This document shows positions 1 through 10,091 of a DNA stretch of 64,000 nucleotides, one piece after another. Made by a program: the position numbers and the translations under genes. The stretch is from Buddleja alternifolia (lineage: Eukaryota > Streptophyta > Magnoliopsida > Lamiales > Scrophulariaceae). Where the stretch lies: the NCBI GenBank assembly GCA_019426215.1, contig CM033405.1:8781001-8845000 (forward strand), read 5' to 3'. Numbering within the stretch: position 1 is the first letter of the stretch; each line of letters opens with the position of its first letter. The notes below the pieces were generated by a model. It did not search any database. It was not told the origin of the DNA and worked only from the letters and a program-made list of their open reading frames with translations.

Positions 1-341
1 TTGTGTACATCAGAGCTCGAATCAATCTTTTCAATTAAATTAGATGAATAAAGATGCAAATTTGAATCAAGCTTTTCGAATACCAATTTTTTGAAAATAC
101 TGTCGATGACATACGAATGTTTGAAACTATCCATAAACACAAATTCAGAATATAATTCGAAACACTAAGATTGCCCCATTTCGATTTGGGCGAATTTCTT
201 CATTACTCTTTCAGATGAGTCTTCAGTTTCTTCTCTTCCTTCTTCGACATACTCTCCTTTTACCTTTTCGATGACTGGGACAGATGAAAGCTCCTTGTCT
301 TTCAATTCGAGGTCTTCGGTGTAGTACCTAGTTTTCACAAT

Positions 342-1304
342 TTATGTATCAACAAAATAAGAGTTACTTTCAGCTTTGACTACTTCGAATTTAACACCAT
401 TCCAACATATTAAAAACTGATGCAAAGTCGAAGGCAGAAAGTAATTTTGATGAATCCAGTCTCTATCAAGCAAAACATTAAATGATGAACTCGTTTTCAC
501 CGCAAAAAATGCAGAATAAGAACTCATAGACCCTACTTTGATCTTACAAAGCAGAACCCCCAACACTATCATTGCCTGTCCCGAAAAACCGTAGACCGCC
601 ACATTGGCAGCCACTAAATCCTTCGAAGACTTGCCTATTAGAGCTAAAGTGCTTTCAGGTAACACATTGACAGTCGGCCCATTATCTACTAACACCCTGC
701 TAATTTTTACCTTCGGTCTCATCTTGAACATATAATGGCTTCATATGATTATTAATTATTGTTTCTTTCGAAAACAATAATTCTAAAAAATACTCATTAT
801 CATTTTTCTTTTTATTAGATTCATAACTGATGAATTTGAAACAAGGTGTGTTACCTCCCTTTGGAGTAGTTAACACCTCCAAAACTCTTTCTTCTTCATC
901 TGATTCTCCTAATTTTGAGGCGAACTCTGCCGGCAGAACAGTTACCATGTTGCAATCCTTATCCTCTTCCAAATTCATGGCCCTTCGAACTGAGGCCTCC
1001 ATTGCTTCTTTTCCATCTTATCTGCTGATTCGTCGTCCATCCTATTGTCCAAGAGGATATCCAAATCATCCCCTGATTCGAAATCCCCTAATTTATGTTC
1101 TCCAGGCATAACATTCTTTTCCTCAAGGTCCGCATCCTTCATCTGACCACTCAACTGGTCCAGCTCTCTTTCGAAGTCATCTTGGCTCGGCTTCCCAATT
1201 ATTTTTGACTTCAGGATTCCCTTAGCCAGAGCTTCCTCCTCAATTCTCAGGTTGGCAATAACTGCCTCTTGTTGCATCTCCAATGCAACTGTAGCCCTCG
1301 ACAT
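342..1304 (-). pseudogene. Gag/protease linker and aspartic protease, frameshifted
   Basis: Three overlapping frames (975-1304, 700-1002, 342-731) carry one protein in pieces. The first is an acidic Gag-protease linker. The second contains MVTVLPAEF and HMKPLYV, which precede the protease in this lineage. The third is the retropepsin-like domain with the active site LVDNGPTVNVLP, a flap-like YGFSGQ and a C-terminal FNVLLDRDWIHQN, where the family usually has GRDWIH. The Asp-Asn-Gly triad is common in this plant lineage, so it is not proof of inactivity; the Gly-to-Asp change and the frameshifts are. The enzyme would cleave Gag-Pol inside the particle. Confidence 0.75.
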
Positions 1305-3204
1305 GCTGGGCCATCGAATTCATTCTACTGTTTCTGCCTTGCTCGAAATTGTCGCGATAGTTATTCCCTCTTGGGCGATTATGCGGCACACCTCTTCCCC
1401 CACGCCCTCGAAAATGCCTCTGAGAAGGCATTGGGCCTGGGATTTTGTTGCCAAATTCTTGCCTCGGCCTTTTATTCCAGTTTTCTGCCTTTTGATATAC
1501 AGGAACCCAGTTCGGATCATTTGGGATCACCTGCATTCTTACCAACTCAAAATGGAGTGCATCAGCACACTGGTTGCATAATGCTCTCTGCGGTTTAGTC
1601 AGATTGTTCACCACTCTCACTGGAGTTTCATATATGGTTTCACACAGGGGCATTTCGAGCGCCTGTTTATATATTTTTTCTTCTCCACTTTGCTTTTCCT
1701 TGGGCGGTTCGATTTCCGCCTGTTTTTCTTTCAATATCCCGTTCAGATGCAGACCCAAAATCCTCTTTTCAGTTGAGGATAGGCTAATCAAGTTTCGTTC
1801 GAGCTGCTTCGCCACAAAACACCTAAAGATCTGGCATTGATCAGTGGTATGAAGGGTGTTCATGTGCCACCTGCACATTCTTTCGAGCCCTTCGTCCTTG
1901 ACCTTGGGGAAAGTTAGAATTCCCTCATCAATCAGACGGCTGGAAGTCCTGATTGCCACCTTAGTTTCTATAGTGACCTGAGATTCAAAAAATTCGAGCG
2001 TGTTAATTTCGAGATTCATAACAGGAAATGGATCTTCATCTATGTTAGTTTTTTGAATATCAGGAAAAATGAGGTCTTTTGAGTTTATCTTTTCTTGAAT
2101 CAGATTTCGAAATAAAATGTAATCATTTGTGTCATGTGAAAATGCATTATGCCGTTTACAATATGGTTTCCATTTTATTTCCGATTTCGAAGGAATTCTG
2201 TGTTTTCCTTTAAACTTTAGTTTCTTATTGGCGAGTAACCAATCAAAGATTTGTTTAGTTTTTATTACATCAAAAGTGTAATTCTTTTCTTTTTTCATTT
2301 GTAATGTCCTAGTCGCCATACAGTCCTTCTTTTCGAGGGCTCCACACTGATAAGGGGGTCCTTTTACAAATTCTGCTAGGTCGACTTCGTAAGCTTCCTT
2401 GAACATCCACGAAGTCCCTATTTCGAAAGCATTAAAACCTTGATGTTTTCTATTAATTTCTTCTTTAAGCATACTTTCATATCTTATAGCACTCTCAACC
2501 AAACTTCTAAAATCAATGAAAGACATACCATTGAACCTAAGCCTATATTCGAAAATCATATTTTGTTGGGCTATTTGGACAAATTCAGTTTCGGGTAAAT
2601 TAAGGTGACATTTAACTCTAGCTTTCTTGAAACGTGCTAGAAATTCTTCGACCGATTCCCTAATATTTTGCCTTATTTTAGCAATATCACTCATCGAGAT
2701 TCCTGGATCCGTTCGAGCAAAATGATTTTGGAATTGGAATTGCATTTCATCCCAATTATTTATAGAGTTTGGGGATAAGCTTATATACCAATTAAAGGCT
2801 GAACCTGTTAACGAACTAGGAAAAAGCCTTAACTTAAGAAAATCTTGATCTGAGGCTTCTCTACACTGGCAACTAAATCTAAATAGATGTTCGAGGGCAG
2901 AGACATGGTATAAGGTAAAATCGGGAATTTTATAATTTCGAGGAAAAGGGAAATTTCTATCTACCCAATCAGGATAAGGCTTCCCTGGCATTAACCTATG
3001 ATTTCTTTGAAACCCAGGTCCGTACATTCTCTCAATTATTATTTCGATCTGATTTTGGAGAGGATCAAAGAATTGTCCCCCAATATTTCCTCCCATATGG
3101 GCATCGGGCATAGCTTGCCCCCCTGCATATGGTACTTGGATATTATTTGGGAACGTAGGAATTCCTTGACTTATCGGTATATTCGGGAAGCCATTGTTTC
3201 CCAT
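1240..3204 (-). CDS. gag: Gag core polyprotein, Ty3/gypsy
   Basis: This 654-codon frame encodes the structural Gag that packages element RNA in the cytoplasm. Residues about 80-260 match the retrotransposon gag (capsid-like) family, with FLKLRLFPSSLTGSAFNWY, the ISMSDIAKI block and FLARFKKARVKCHLNLPE as landmarks. The C-terminal third is basic and carries Cys/His pairs (CRWHMNTLHTTDQC, CNQCADALH) and a GRGGRG tail, consistent with nucleic-acid binding. The annotated ATG is internal, since coding of the same protein extends upstream in other frames to 4018. Its 3' end is out of frame with the protease region, by mutation or by programmed shift; the further lesions favour mutation. Confidence 0.8.
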   Translation of the reverse strand: MGNNGFPNIPISQGIPTFPNNIQVPYAGGQAMPDAHMGGNIGGQFFDPLQNQIEIIIERMYGPGFQRNHRLMPGKPYPDWVDRNFPFPRNYKIPDFTLYHVSALEHLFRFSCQCREASDQDFLKLRLFPSSLTGSAFNWYISLSPNSINNWDEMQFQFQNHFARTDPGISMSDIAKIRQNIRESVEEFLARFKKARVKCHLNLPETEFVQIAQQNMIFEYRLRFNGMSFIDFRSLVESAIRYESMLKEEINRKHQGFNAFEIGTSWMFKEAYEVDLAEFVKGPPYQCGALEKKDCMATRTLQMKKEKNYTFDVIKTKQIFDWLLANKKLKFKGKHRIPSKSEIKWKPYCKRHNAFSHDTNDYILFRNLIQEKINSKDLIFPDIQKTNIDEDPFPVMNLEINTLEFFESQVTIETKVAIRTSSRLIDEGILTFPKVKDEGLERMCRWHMNTLHTTDQCQIFRCFVAKQLERNLISLSSTEKRILGLHLNGILKEKQAEIEPPKEKQSGEEKIYKQALEMPLCETIYETPVRVVNNLTKPQRALCNQCADALHFELVRMQVIPNDPNWVPVYQKAENWNKRPRQEFGNKIPGPMPSQRHFRGRGGRGVPHNRPRGNNYRDNFEQGRNSRMNSMAQHVEGYSCIGDATRGSYCQPEN

Positions 3205-3484
3205 AGGAAAAGGAGTGTTCGAGACTTCTGGAAAGGCTGGTGTTTAACTTTGCCCCCCATGGTATTGCCCTTGGGTAAAAATTGGAGTTGTTTCGAAATT
3301 CTTAAAATGGTTGTTAGTGGGGTACCCTGCAGGCATTTCCCATAGCCAACTGGTGGGGTAGGAAAGCATGGTCTTGAAGGTTGTGACTGAAACTGATTTG
3401 CATTAACATTTTGAGGAATATTCGGAGGAGGACGCATGTTTTGAGTAGAATTTTGCTGTCCCATTCCTGTTTGGCCCCCAAGCA

Positions 3485-4018
3485 CAGATAGATTTAGAAA
3501 ATTGTGTTCATTTATAGGGGAGGTATTCGACGTTTGACCGGTTACTCCTATTTCTAGTTTCTCTAGGGTAACCAGGCGGTGGTTCTCCCGAACTTAAGTG
3601 TCTTGTTCAAACTCTAGGTTCAACTGCTATTAATTGCGACACTTGCTCTAGCAAAACATTATGTTTTGCAATTAACAATTCCAGAGCAGTAACTACTTGA
3701 ATATTTATCATTCTCGAGAATGCATCACAAGTTTGGTTAAATATCTCTCCTAACTCGGTTATAACTCAAGTAACTTCTCGAGCGAGGCCCTCTTGGGCTC
3801 TCACAACAATATCTTGTACTATTGCTGTAAATATTCGAGCAAATTCTTGAGCCAATGCTCGATATTGATCATTAAATTCTCTTTGCTGATCATCACGAGC
3901 CCCATTTCATGACTTTAACAAATTTCTCATACATCTTATCTGCTCTAATCTTGTGCCTGAACACAGGTTCTGTTTCAAGATCGTCATTTGGCTCTTCTCT
4001 AGAAGAGTCTTCCGACAT
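3485..4018 (-). pseudogene. Gag N-terminal region, frameshifted
   Basis: The ATG at 4018 opens MSEDSSREEPNDDLETEP, an acidic start placed 37 bp after the primer-binding site as expected for gag. The frame meets TGA within 45 codons, while a neighbouring frame continues with Glu/Gln/Ala-rich helical sequence to about 3770 before stopping. At least one indel therefore separates the start from the Gag core. Another stretch at 3485-3171 encodes a Gln/Asn/Pro-rich linker in yet another frame. Confidence 0.6.
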
Positions 4019-4054
4019 CTTATAATGAATTTATGGAAGTCAAATTCGACTAAC

Positions 4055-4071
4055 TCCCACCGTGGTCGCCA
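4055..4071 (-). other. Primer-binding site of the gypsy element
   Basis: TGGCGACCACGGTGGGA follows the LTR end after a few bases on the minus strand. Plant Ty3 elements carry TGGCGMC-type sites complementary to tRNA 3' ends here. The exact tRNA is not clear from sequence alone. Confidence 0.5.
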
Positions 4072-4077
4072 AAAATT

Positions 4078-4859
4078 TGTTTCGAGATACAAATTGACTA
4101 GGGAAGGATTTCGAGCAATCGATCCAAGCCCCTTGATAATTCACAACTTAGAATTATCTTTTAACCCCAACTTATGTTTGCTAATGGTGGTTTAAGACTT
4201 TAATTGATTTTGTTATGCAATTCACAATAACTAAAGAAGATACACTAAAATTCAAGCAATTAATCAACACTTAAAAACTTAAATAGAAATATACCTCCAT
4301 AAGTTCTTTGATAAATTCCTCTGGATACAAGAACGGAGTGGTCGAATACAAAGCTATCACACTAATTCACACTACTAACTACGTAATCTAGAATTAAAAC
4401 TAAGCCTAATTACGCCTAAGATTGCTAAAACTAATGAAAAAGATTACAGAATTTGTCTGATTGTTTGATGATGATCCTCCCTTTCCTTGAACTCCTCCTC
4501 TTTATATATGCCCTTCTTCTTTTCAAGCTCGTAACTTCCACGTCCCCTTTTCTTCAGGAAACCACCGTAACGCCTTTTTCAAATTTATCCCGATTTGGCA
4601 TCCGAATGTTAAATCGGCTACCAATTCCTGGTTTGTTCTGATTTTTATTTGTGATCTTTAGCCTTCAATTCGATCTGGCCCGTTATTTCTTTCGAGAGTC
4701 CAGACATAAATATATTGGGCTTTTATTTTGTAGATGCTCAAATCTGATAGGCTTGCCTCTTTACTTACAATCCCAATTTTCCTATCTTTCGAAATTACCA
4801 CTATTTGGGCCACTTGGGCTTTATAATTCAAAAAGCCCAATTATTTTTAAGTGTCAACA
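4078..4859 (-). repeat. 5' LTR of the gypsy element
   Basis: On the minus strand the LTR opens with TGTTGACACTTAAAAA and closes with CTCGAAACA, giving the usual TG...CA ends and about 782 bp. It lies directly upstream of a tRNA primer-binding-like sequence and of gag. Several GGGCCC/GGGCTT blocks repeat inside it. The right boundary is set by the TGTTGACAC start typical of plant LTRs; no partner LTR is in the window to confirm it. Confidence 0.75.
4501..4508 (-). promoter_or_regulatory. LTR TATA box
   Basis: TATATAAA is followed on the minus strand by a GAGGAGGAG tract inside the LTR. The position, about 430 bp before the LTR end, fits a U3/R boundary with transcription starting near 4470. 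The assignment rests only on motif and position. Confidence 0.45.
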
Positions 4860-5482
4860 GCTAGCTAACCTTCAAGTACTCACAAATCATTAATAAGGAT
4901 GGACAGATCGGGGGACAATTAATTAAGCTCATATCCATTAGGGGGTTATTAACTCTTTCAAATTCTCAAAACTCATTCTTCATTCAGTAATGAATGTCAA
5001 TCAGATTTTCCCATTATTTTTACATGAACTAATATATTTAATTATAAAGGTTAGTTGACCATCTAGTCTAGCTCACATTATGCTGTTTTAATTGATATGG
5101 GACATTCTAAATTAGAGTCATGATAAACTATATATTTTCAAATTATATCCTGAACAATACAAAATCTAAAACGATCCTATTTAATGATGACGTAAACAAT
5201 AACAAGCAATTAATAAGTAATAATCAATAACTCAATTGATTAAGACAAACTTAGGTATCGGTGGTTAATTAATTCACTATCTGGAAGCTTATTTAACACT
5301 AACCAACATGTAAACTCTCGTACAACTGATAACCATAGAAGTAAATAAATATTAGGTGTTTCATTACTAAGGGAATCACTATTGATTAAACAATACTAAG
5401 GAGATAAAAGAGTAAAGCCGTACCTGATGGTGGAAGGAGGAAGAAGTAAATTCGGTGGAGCATATAAATATATTTATGTATA
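4860..5482. other. Intergenic, no gene seen
   Basis: AT-rich sequence between the gypsy LTR and the Helitron end. I see no coding stretch, no RNA gene and no clear repeat. The bases just right of the LTR (GCTAG) should be one half of its target-site duplication, with the other half outside the window. Confidence 0.6.
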
Positions 5483-5510
5483 CTAGTATAAAACACGTGC
5501 GTTGCACGTG
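5483..5510 (-). mobile_element. Helitron 3' terminus
   Basis: On the minus strand the sequence is a GC-rich hairpin CACGTGCAACGCACGTG (7-bp arms, 3-nt loop), then a 7-nt spacer TTTTATA, then CTAG, and the next base is T. A short hairpin shortly upstream of CTRR, with insertion before a T, is the known Helitron end signature. The body would extend to the right on the map and is interrupted at 5695 by the copia insertion. I could not find the 5' TC end or any RepHel coding, so it is a non-autonomous or truncated copy. Confidence 0.6.
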
Positions 5511-5694
5511 ATACCCATTTTTTTATAACTTTTCTTAATATATAATAATCTAACTATAAGTTGAGTAAGGTAGATGTTTGTGCAAAATTGTGTCAAGATT
5601 CTATGCTAAAAAACAACATACTTCAAGTGTGCAAATTGTATTTAACCCAAATATTTTCCCCATAAAAGTCTCATGGTCTATATAGAAGATGTAT

Positions 5695-6174
5695 TGTTGT
5701 GGAACTCAGAGTCATATTCCACCAAATATAGAAATAGCGAGGGAAATATTGTACTAGAAAACCACACTAGATTTAATTCCCAGGAAAGATTGGAGGCGTC
5801 ACAACGGTCGCGCTTAAAACCCAACCTCCTCGACAGAATTAACTAGACGAATTTAATAGCACAATATAACACTACAACTATAACTAACAATGGCTACTTG
5901 AAGAATAGCACAAAATAAAGAACACCAAATTTAACGAGGTTCGGCTAATTTAGCCTACGTCCTCGGACCCCACCAAATATTTCACTAAAGGACTAAAGTG
6001 AAACTATTACAAACTATAGAGGAAGAAAGAAGAAATTGCTAAAAGACTTAGGCAATTTGGGATGTTTTCTAATGTAAATAGATGGTCTCTTTTTATAGTG
6101 TAAAGAGACCACTCTTTACAACCATTTTCCAATGTGGGATATTGCTCAACTTTGAAATGAGCCATTCTTCAACA
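5695..6174 (-). repeat. 3' LTR of the young copia element
   Basis: Starts TGTTGAAGAATGG and ends GAGTTCCACAACA on the minus strand. It matches the copy at 10092-10572 over its whole length apart from two positions (C/T near 5720; an absent G near 5975). Confidence 0.95.
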
Positions 6175-6188
6175 AATCTCCACCTTGG
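6175..6188 (-). other. Polypurine tract of the young copia element
   Basis: The minus strand reads CCAAGGTGGAGATT immediately before the 3' LTR. This is the copia-type purine-rich primer for plus-strand DNA synthesis. Confidence 0.8.
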
Positions 6189-6243
6189 CGAATTTCCAAA
6201 ATCTTCAATCTCCTCGTCAAACGGGGTCACCAAAAATCAATCT

Positions 6244-7305
6244 TCAAACTTTTACAATGTTGATCAAGTCCAAACAAAATTTGAACTTGATTGCAGTCAC
6301 AACTTTTGTCAACATATCAGCAGGATTCTCAGTAGTATGGATCTTCTCGATTCTGACTCCACCTTCTTCAAGTATCTCTCTTATGAAGTGATACCGAACA
6401 TCAATGTGCTTCGTCCTTGTATGATAAACTTGGTTATTTGCTAAATGGATAGCACTTTGACTATCACAATGTATTTTCACATACTTTTGTCCAATCCCCA
6501 GTTCACCAAGCAACCCTTGAAGCCAAACTGCTTCCTTTACAGCCTTTGAAATTGCCATATACTCTGCTTCCGTAGTAGACAGAGCAACCGTTGACTGTAA
6601 GGTAGACTTCCAACTGATTGGTGCTTTAGCAAGAGTAAATATGTAGCCTGTAGTTGATCTACGCTTATCTAAATCACCAGCATAGTCTGAATCGCAATAT
6701 CCGACTACATACTGACTATGTTCCCGCTCAAATATCAAACCAACATCAGCTGTGTCATGGATGTATCGCAAAATCCATTTCACAGCTTGCCAATGTTCCT
6801 TTCCAGGATCATGCATATACCTGCTCACAACCCCCACTGCTTGGGAAATATCAGGCCTCGTACACACCATAGCATACATCAAGCTACCAACAGCATTTTC
6901 ATACGGTACTTTTGACATGTATTCCCGTTCTGCATCAGATTTCGGTGACAAAGCGGCGCTAAGCTTAAAATGAGGAGCAAGCAGAGTACTAACTGGTTTT
7001 GACTTTTCATCACTGCCAAAACGCCTCAACATCCTACTCAGATATTGTTTCTGAGTCAAACAAAGCCTCCTCCATTTTCTATCTCTGAAAATCTCCATGC
7101 CGAGAATCTTCTTCGCCTCACCTAGATCCTTTATCTCGAACTCCCTTTTCAAATGAGTCTTCAACTTCTCAATTTCTATTAGACTTGGGGAGGCAATCAA
7201 CATATCATCAACATACAGAAGAAGATATATGAAGGATCCATCTTGTAGCTTGTGCAAATACACACAATGATCGTATTTGCTTCTTGTGTACCCAATTCCC
7301 ATCAT
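6244..7305 (-). CDS. pol: Copia reverse transcriptase C-terminal half and RNase H
   Basis: This 353-codon frame is the C-terminal part of the same polyprotein as the 7327-9750 frame. It carries the RT catalytic motif LLLYVDDMLIA, then KYLSRML-type palm/thumb sequence (here QKQYLSRML), the connection YENAVGSLMYAM and RPDISQAV, and the copia RNase H domain with GYCDSDYAGD, TEAEYMA and HCDSQSAIHLA supplying the acidic residues. It ends with KIHTTENPADMLTK, the usual copia tail. It is in frame with the upstream frame and separated only by one TGA codon, so the listed ATG is not a native start. Confidence 0.9.
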   Translation of the reverse strand: MMGIGYTRSKYDHCVYLHKLQDGSFIYLLLYVDDMLIASPSLIEIEKLKTHLKREFEIKDLGEAKKILGMEIFRDRKWRRLCLTQKQYLSRMLRRFGSDEKSKPVSTLLAPHFKLSAALSPKSDAEREYMSKVPYENAVGSLMYAMVCTRPDISQAVGVVSRYMHDPGKEHWQAVKWILRYIHDTADVGLIFEREHSQYVVGYCDSDYAGDLDKRRSTTGYIFTLAKAPISWKSTLQSTVALSTTEAEYMAISKAVKEAVWLQGLLGELGIGQKYVKIHCDSQSAIHLANNQVYHTRTKHIDVRYHFIREILEEGGVRIEKIHTTENPADMLTKVVTAIKFKFCLDLINIVKV

Positions 7306-7326
7306 AAACTTGTCAAATCGCTTGTA

Positions 7327-9750
7327 TCACTGCCTCGGAGATTGCTTCAATCCGTACAACGATTTTTGAAGTTTACAAACCAAATTTTCATTTTCAGCAA
7401 CTTTGAATCCCTCTGGCTGAGTCATATAGATTTCCTCTTCCAAGTCTCCATGTAAAAATGCAGTTTTTACATCCAACTGAACTAGTTCAAAATCCAACTG
7501 TGCTACCAAAACCAACAAAATTCTAATGGAGGAGTGTTTTACCACTGGAGAAAACACCTCATTATAATCAATGCCCTCCTGCTGAGCGTAACCTTTGGCC
7601 ACCAATCTGGCTTTGTAGCGAACATCACCTTGGCTAGGAAATCCATCTTTCTTTGCAAATACCCATCTGCATCCAATTGCCTTCTTTCCCTTCGGGAGAC
7701 TGGCCAGTTCCCATGTTTGATTCTTATGAAGGGACTGCATTTCTTCACTCATGGCAATCCTCCACTTATCTTTCTCTGGTCCTTTGGCTGCTTCAATATA
7801 AGTGGTAGGAACATCATCAGCGGTAATTGCAGATGCACAAGCCACCATATCATCAAAGCGAGCAGGCTTTCTGATTGTCCTCTTTGGCTTGCTAGTTGCA
7901 ATTGATTCAAGTTGTTGTGGAAGTTCTTGGGGTTGAACTTCCTCTTCTTCAAAATCTCCTTCTACCGTAGGAGAATGATCAAGAGTTTCTTGATCTGCTG
8001 GGACAACAAACTTTTCAAACTCCACCTGTTTGGGAGTACCATCCTGCTGTTCTGCATTCACCTTTTTCAACACGGTAGATTCATCAAAGGTGACATCCCT
8101 GCTAAAGATTATTTTCTTTGTTTCTGGACACCAAAGGCGATAACCTTTTATACCAGAGGTGATCCCCATGAACACAGCTTTCTTTGCTCTAGGATCCAAC
8201 TTTGATTCCTTAACATGATAATATGCAGTGGAACCAAACACATGTAAGGAATCATAATCAGCAGCAGACTTTCCAAACCATTTTTCAAATGGTGTTTTTC
8301 CATCAATAGCAGTAGATGGTAGACGATTGACGAGATGGCATGCATACGTCACAGCCTCAACCCAAAATTCTTTACCCAACCCAGCATTGGATAACAAACA
8401 CCGAACTTTCTCCAGCAAAGTCCGGTTCATGGGTTCTGCCACTCCGTTCTGTTGTGGTGTATGTCTAACAGTGAAGTGTCTGACAATGCCTTCATCCTCA
8501 CAAAATTTTTGAAATGGACCACTCCTAAATTCTCCACCATTGTCTGTACGGAGACGTTTAACCTTTTTATCAGTCTGAGTTTCCACCATCTTTTTCCATT
8601 TGAGAAATACCTCAAACACTTCATCCTTCGTCTTCATCGTATACACCCAAACTCTCCGGGAAAAATCATCAACAAAGGTTACAAAATAATGTTTCCCTCC
8701 CAAAGAACTCGTTTTTGAGGGACCCCATACATCCGAATGAACATAATCTAAGATACCCTCAGTATTATGGATTGATGTTCCAAATTTAACCCTTGTTTGT
8801 TTTCCACGAACACAATGTTCACAAAACTCCAATTTGGAGTATTTCACTCCTTTCAACAATCCTTGATTTATGAGGAGATTCAAGGATTTTCCACCTGCAT
8901 GTCCCAAGCGCATATGCCATAGCCTAACTGCTTCTGAATTCCGATCATCAACAGTAACTGCTGCTACTGCACCCACAACTGTACCACCCATGTAGTGATA
9001 CGTATTGTTGTTCTTCCGAATTCCCTTCATTACCACGAGTGCACCAGAGATGATCTTCATCACCCCATCCTTAGCTCTTACTTCAAAACCTTTCAATTCT
9101 AAAGTTCCAACGAAAATAAGGTTTTTCCTCACTTCTGGTGCATACCGAACACCCTTTAGGGTTATGATTGATCCATCGTGATTCTTCAAGCGAACTGAAC
9201 CAATCCCAAGTGTAGTAAGAGGAGCTTCATTTGCTGTGAAGACAACGTCATTTTGTTCTTTGAAATCAAAGAACCATTCCAAATGTGGTGTCATATGATG
9301 ACTACATGCTGAATCCAGCATCCATACTTCAGAAGCACCGCTGGATGATGTCGCCAATGAGAAGTCCGATTCGGCATCATCACACGCGGTTACATTTGAT
9401 TCCGCCACGGCCTTAGAATTGCCCTTAGTTGTCAGCTTTGGGCAATCTCTCTTCCAGTGTCCTGTTTCTCGACAGTAGGCACACTCGTCTTTGCTTAGTT
9501 TATGCCTGGACTTGGATCTCCCTTTCTTTCCTTTGTTTTTGTTTTGTGAATGACCTCTGACGAACAAAACCTCTGCATCTCCGCCTGAACTAACTTGCTT
9601 GTCCTTCTTTCTCAGTTCATAACTGTACAGGGCAGCACAAACTTCGCTAAGAGATACAACAGCCTTCCCGTGAAGTAGAGTGGTTTCAAGAAACTCAAAC
9701 TTCTCAGGAAGGGATCCCAACAGCAGCAGAGCCAAATCCTCGTCATCCAA
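7327..9750 (-). CDS. gag-pol: Copia Gag C-terminus, protease, integrase and RT N-terminus
   Basis: An 807-codon frame. Order: Gag tail with a CCHC knuckle CAYCRETGHWKRDC (about residue 92), protease site MLDSACSHHM (about 145), GAG-pre-integrase with WHMRLGH and FCEHCVRGK, integrase core with HSDVWGP, LRTDNGGEF and a conserved Glu in NGVAE (DDE triad present), then RT_2 from about 660 with ARLVAKGYAQQ, and the N-terminal fingers ending LYGLKQSPRQ. The next codon is TGA (7327-7329) where the family has Trp, after which YKRFDKF continues in frame. NGVAEPMNRTL has Pro where Arg is usual. The ATG is internal to gag. Confidence 0.93.
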   Translation of the reverse strand: MDDEDLALLLLGSLPEKFEFLETTLLHGKAVVSLSEVCAALYSYELRKKDKQVSSGGDAEVLFVRGHSQNKNKGKKGRSKSRHKLSKDECAYCRETGHWKRDCPKLTTKGNSKAVAESNVTACDDAESDFSLATSSSGASEVWMLDSACSHHMTPHLEWFFDFKEQNDVVFTANEAPLTTLGIGSVRLKNHDGSIITLKGVRYAPEVRKNLIFVGTLELKGFEVRAKDGVMKIISGALVVMKGIRKNNNTYHYMGGTVVGAVAAVTVDDRNSEAVRLWHMRLGHAGGKSLNLLINQGLLKGVKYSKLEFCEHCVRGKQTRVKFGTSIHNTEGILDYVHSDVWGPSKTSSLGGKHYFVTFVDDFSRRVWVYTMKTKDEVFEVFLKWKKMVETQTDKKVKRLRTDNGGEFRSGPFQKFCEDEGIVRHFTVRHTPQQNGVAEPMNRTLLEKVRCLLSNAGLGKEFWVEAVTYACHLVNRLPSTAIDGKTPFEKWFGKSAADYDSLHVFGSTAYYHVKESKLDPRAKKAVFMGITSGIKGYRLWCPETKKIIFSRDVTFDESTVLKKVNAEQQDGTPKQVEFEKFVVPADQETLDHSPTVEGDFEEEEVQPQELPQQLESIATSKPKRTIRKPARFDDMVACASAITADDVPTTYIEAAKGPEKDKWRIAMSEEMQSLHKNQTWELASLPKGKKAIGCRWVFAKKDGFPSQGDVRYKARLVAKGYAQQEGIDYNEVFSPVVKHSSIRILLVLVAQLDFELVQLDVKTAFLHGDLEEEIYMTQPEGFKVAENENLVCKLQKSLYGLKQSPRQ

Positions 9751-9955
9751 ATTTCCGTTCTTTTTCCTCTATATCATTTGGTTTCTTTTTTTCAATAGCC
9801 AAGTATAGACCTTGTTGAAAGAGTGCGTCTACAACTTCGCTTTGCCACATACCAAAATGGCCTGTGCCATCAAAAGACTCCACTGCCAATCGCGTATTCG
9901 CCACAGTGGTTCTCGCCCAAATGGACGACGACGATGTTTTTGAGGTGTCTTCCAT
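9743..9955 (-). pseudogene. gag: Copia Gag N-terminus, truncated by internal deletion
   Basis: MEDTSKTSSSSIWARTTVAN starts Gag shortly after the primer site, and the block FDGTGHFGMWQSEVVDALFQ is the conserved N-terminus of copia Gag. After about 65 residues the frame runs abruptly, with a shift, into DDEDLALLLLGSLPEKFEFL, which in related elements lies well downstream. The central Gag helices are therefore missing, a deletion I estimate at a few hundred bases. Without them this copy probably cannot build particles by itself. Confidence 0.8.
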
Positions 9956-10077
9956 TTTTGGTTACAAATTGTTCTTCATGAGCCCTCCAAATGCGAAAGC
10001 CAAATAGCCCGAGAAAACTTTTCTGATGTGGAAGATCAGATTAAACTGCGACCACAGAGCATACTCAGAATACCCGA

Positions 10078-10089
10078 GCTCTGATACCA
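10078..10089 (-). other. Primer-binding site, initiator tRNA-Met type
   Basis: TGGTATCAGAGC lies two bases inside the 5' LTR on the minus strand. This 12-mer is complementary to the 3' end of plant initiator tRNA-Met and is the standard copia primer site. Confidence 0.9.
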
Positions 10090-10091
10090 CT

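Larger units (their letters stand above)
1..4859 (-). mobile_element. Ty3/gypsy retrotransposon, 5' half (Tat/Ogre-like gag)
   Basis: The order read leftward on the minus strand is 5' LTR, primer-binding site, gag and aspartic protease, and the element leaves the window before reverse transcriptase. The long Gag and the protease site starting with Asp-Asn-Gly recall the Tat side of plant Ty3/gypsy, but without RT the lineage is an inference. Coding is split over at least four frames, so the copy is dead. Bases 1-341, to the left of the protease stop, are the linker toward RT and hold no readable domain. No second LTR lies in the window, so insertion age and target-site duplication cannot be judged. 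Confidence 0.85.

Noticed and set aside
1252..1840. Plus-strand open frames opposite gag
   Set aside because: They are shadows of the minus-strand Gag coding, with no domain and unlikely composition.
7534..8718. Plus-strand frames of 65-123 codons opposite copia pol
   Set aside because: They mirror conserved integrase and RT coding on the other strand and have no independent motif.
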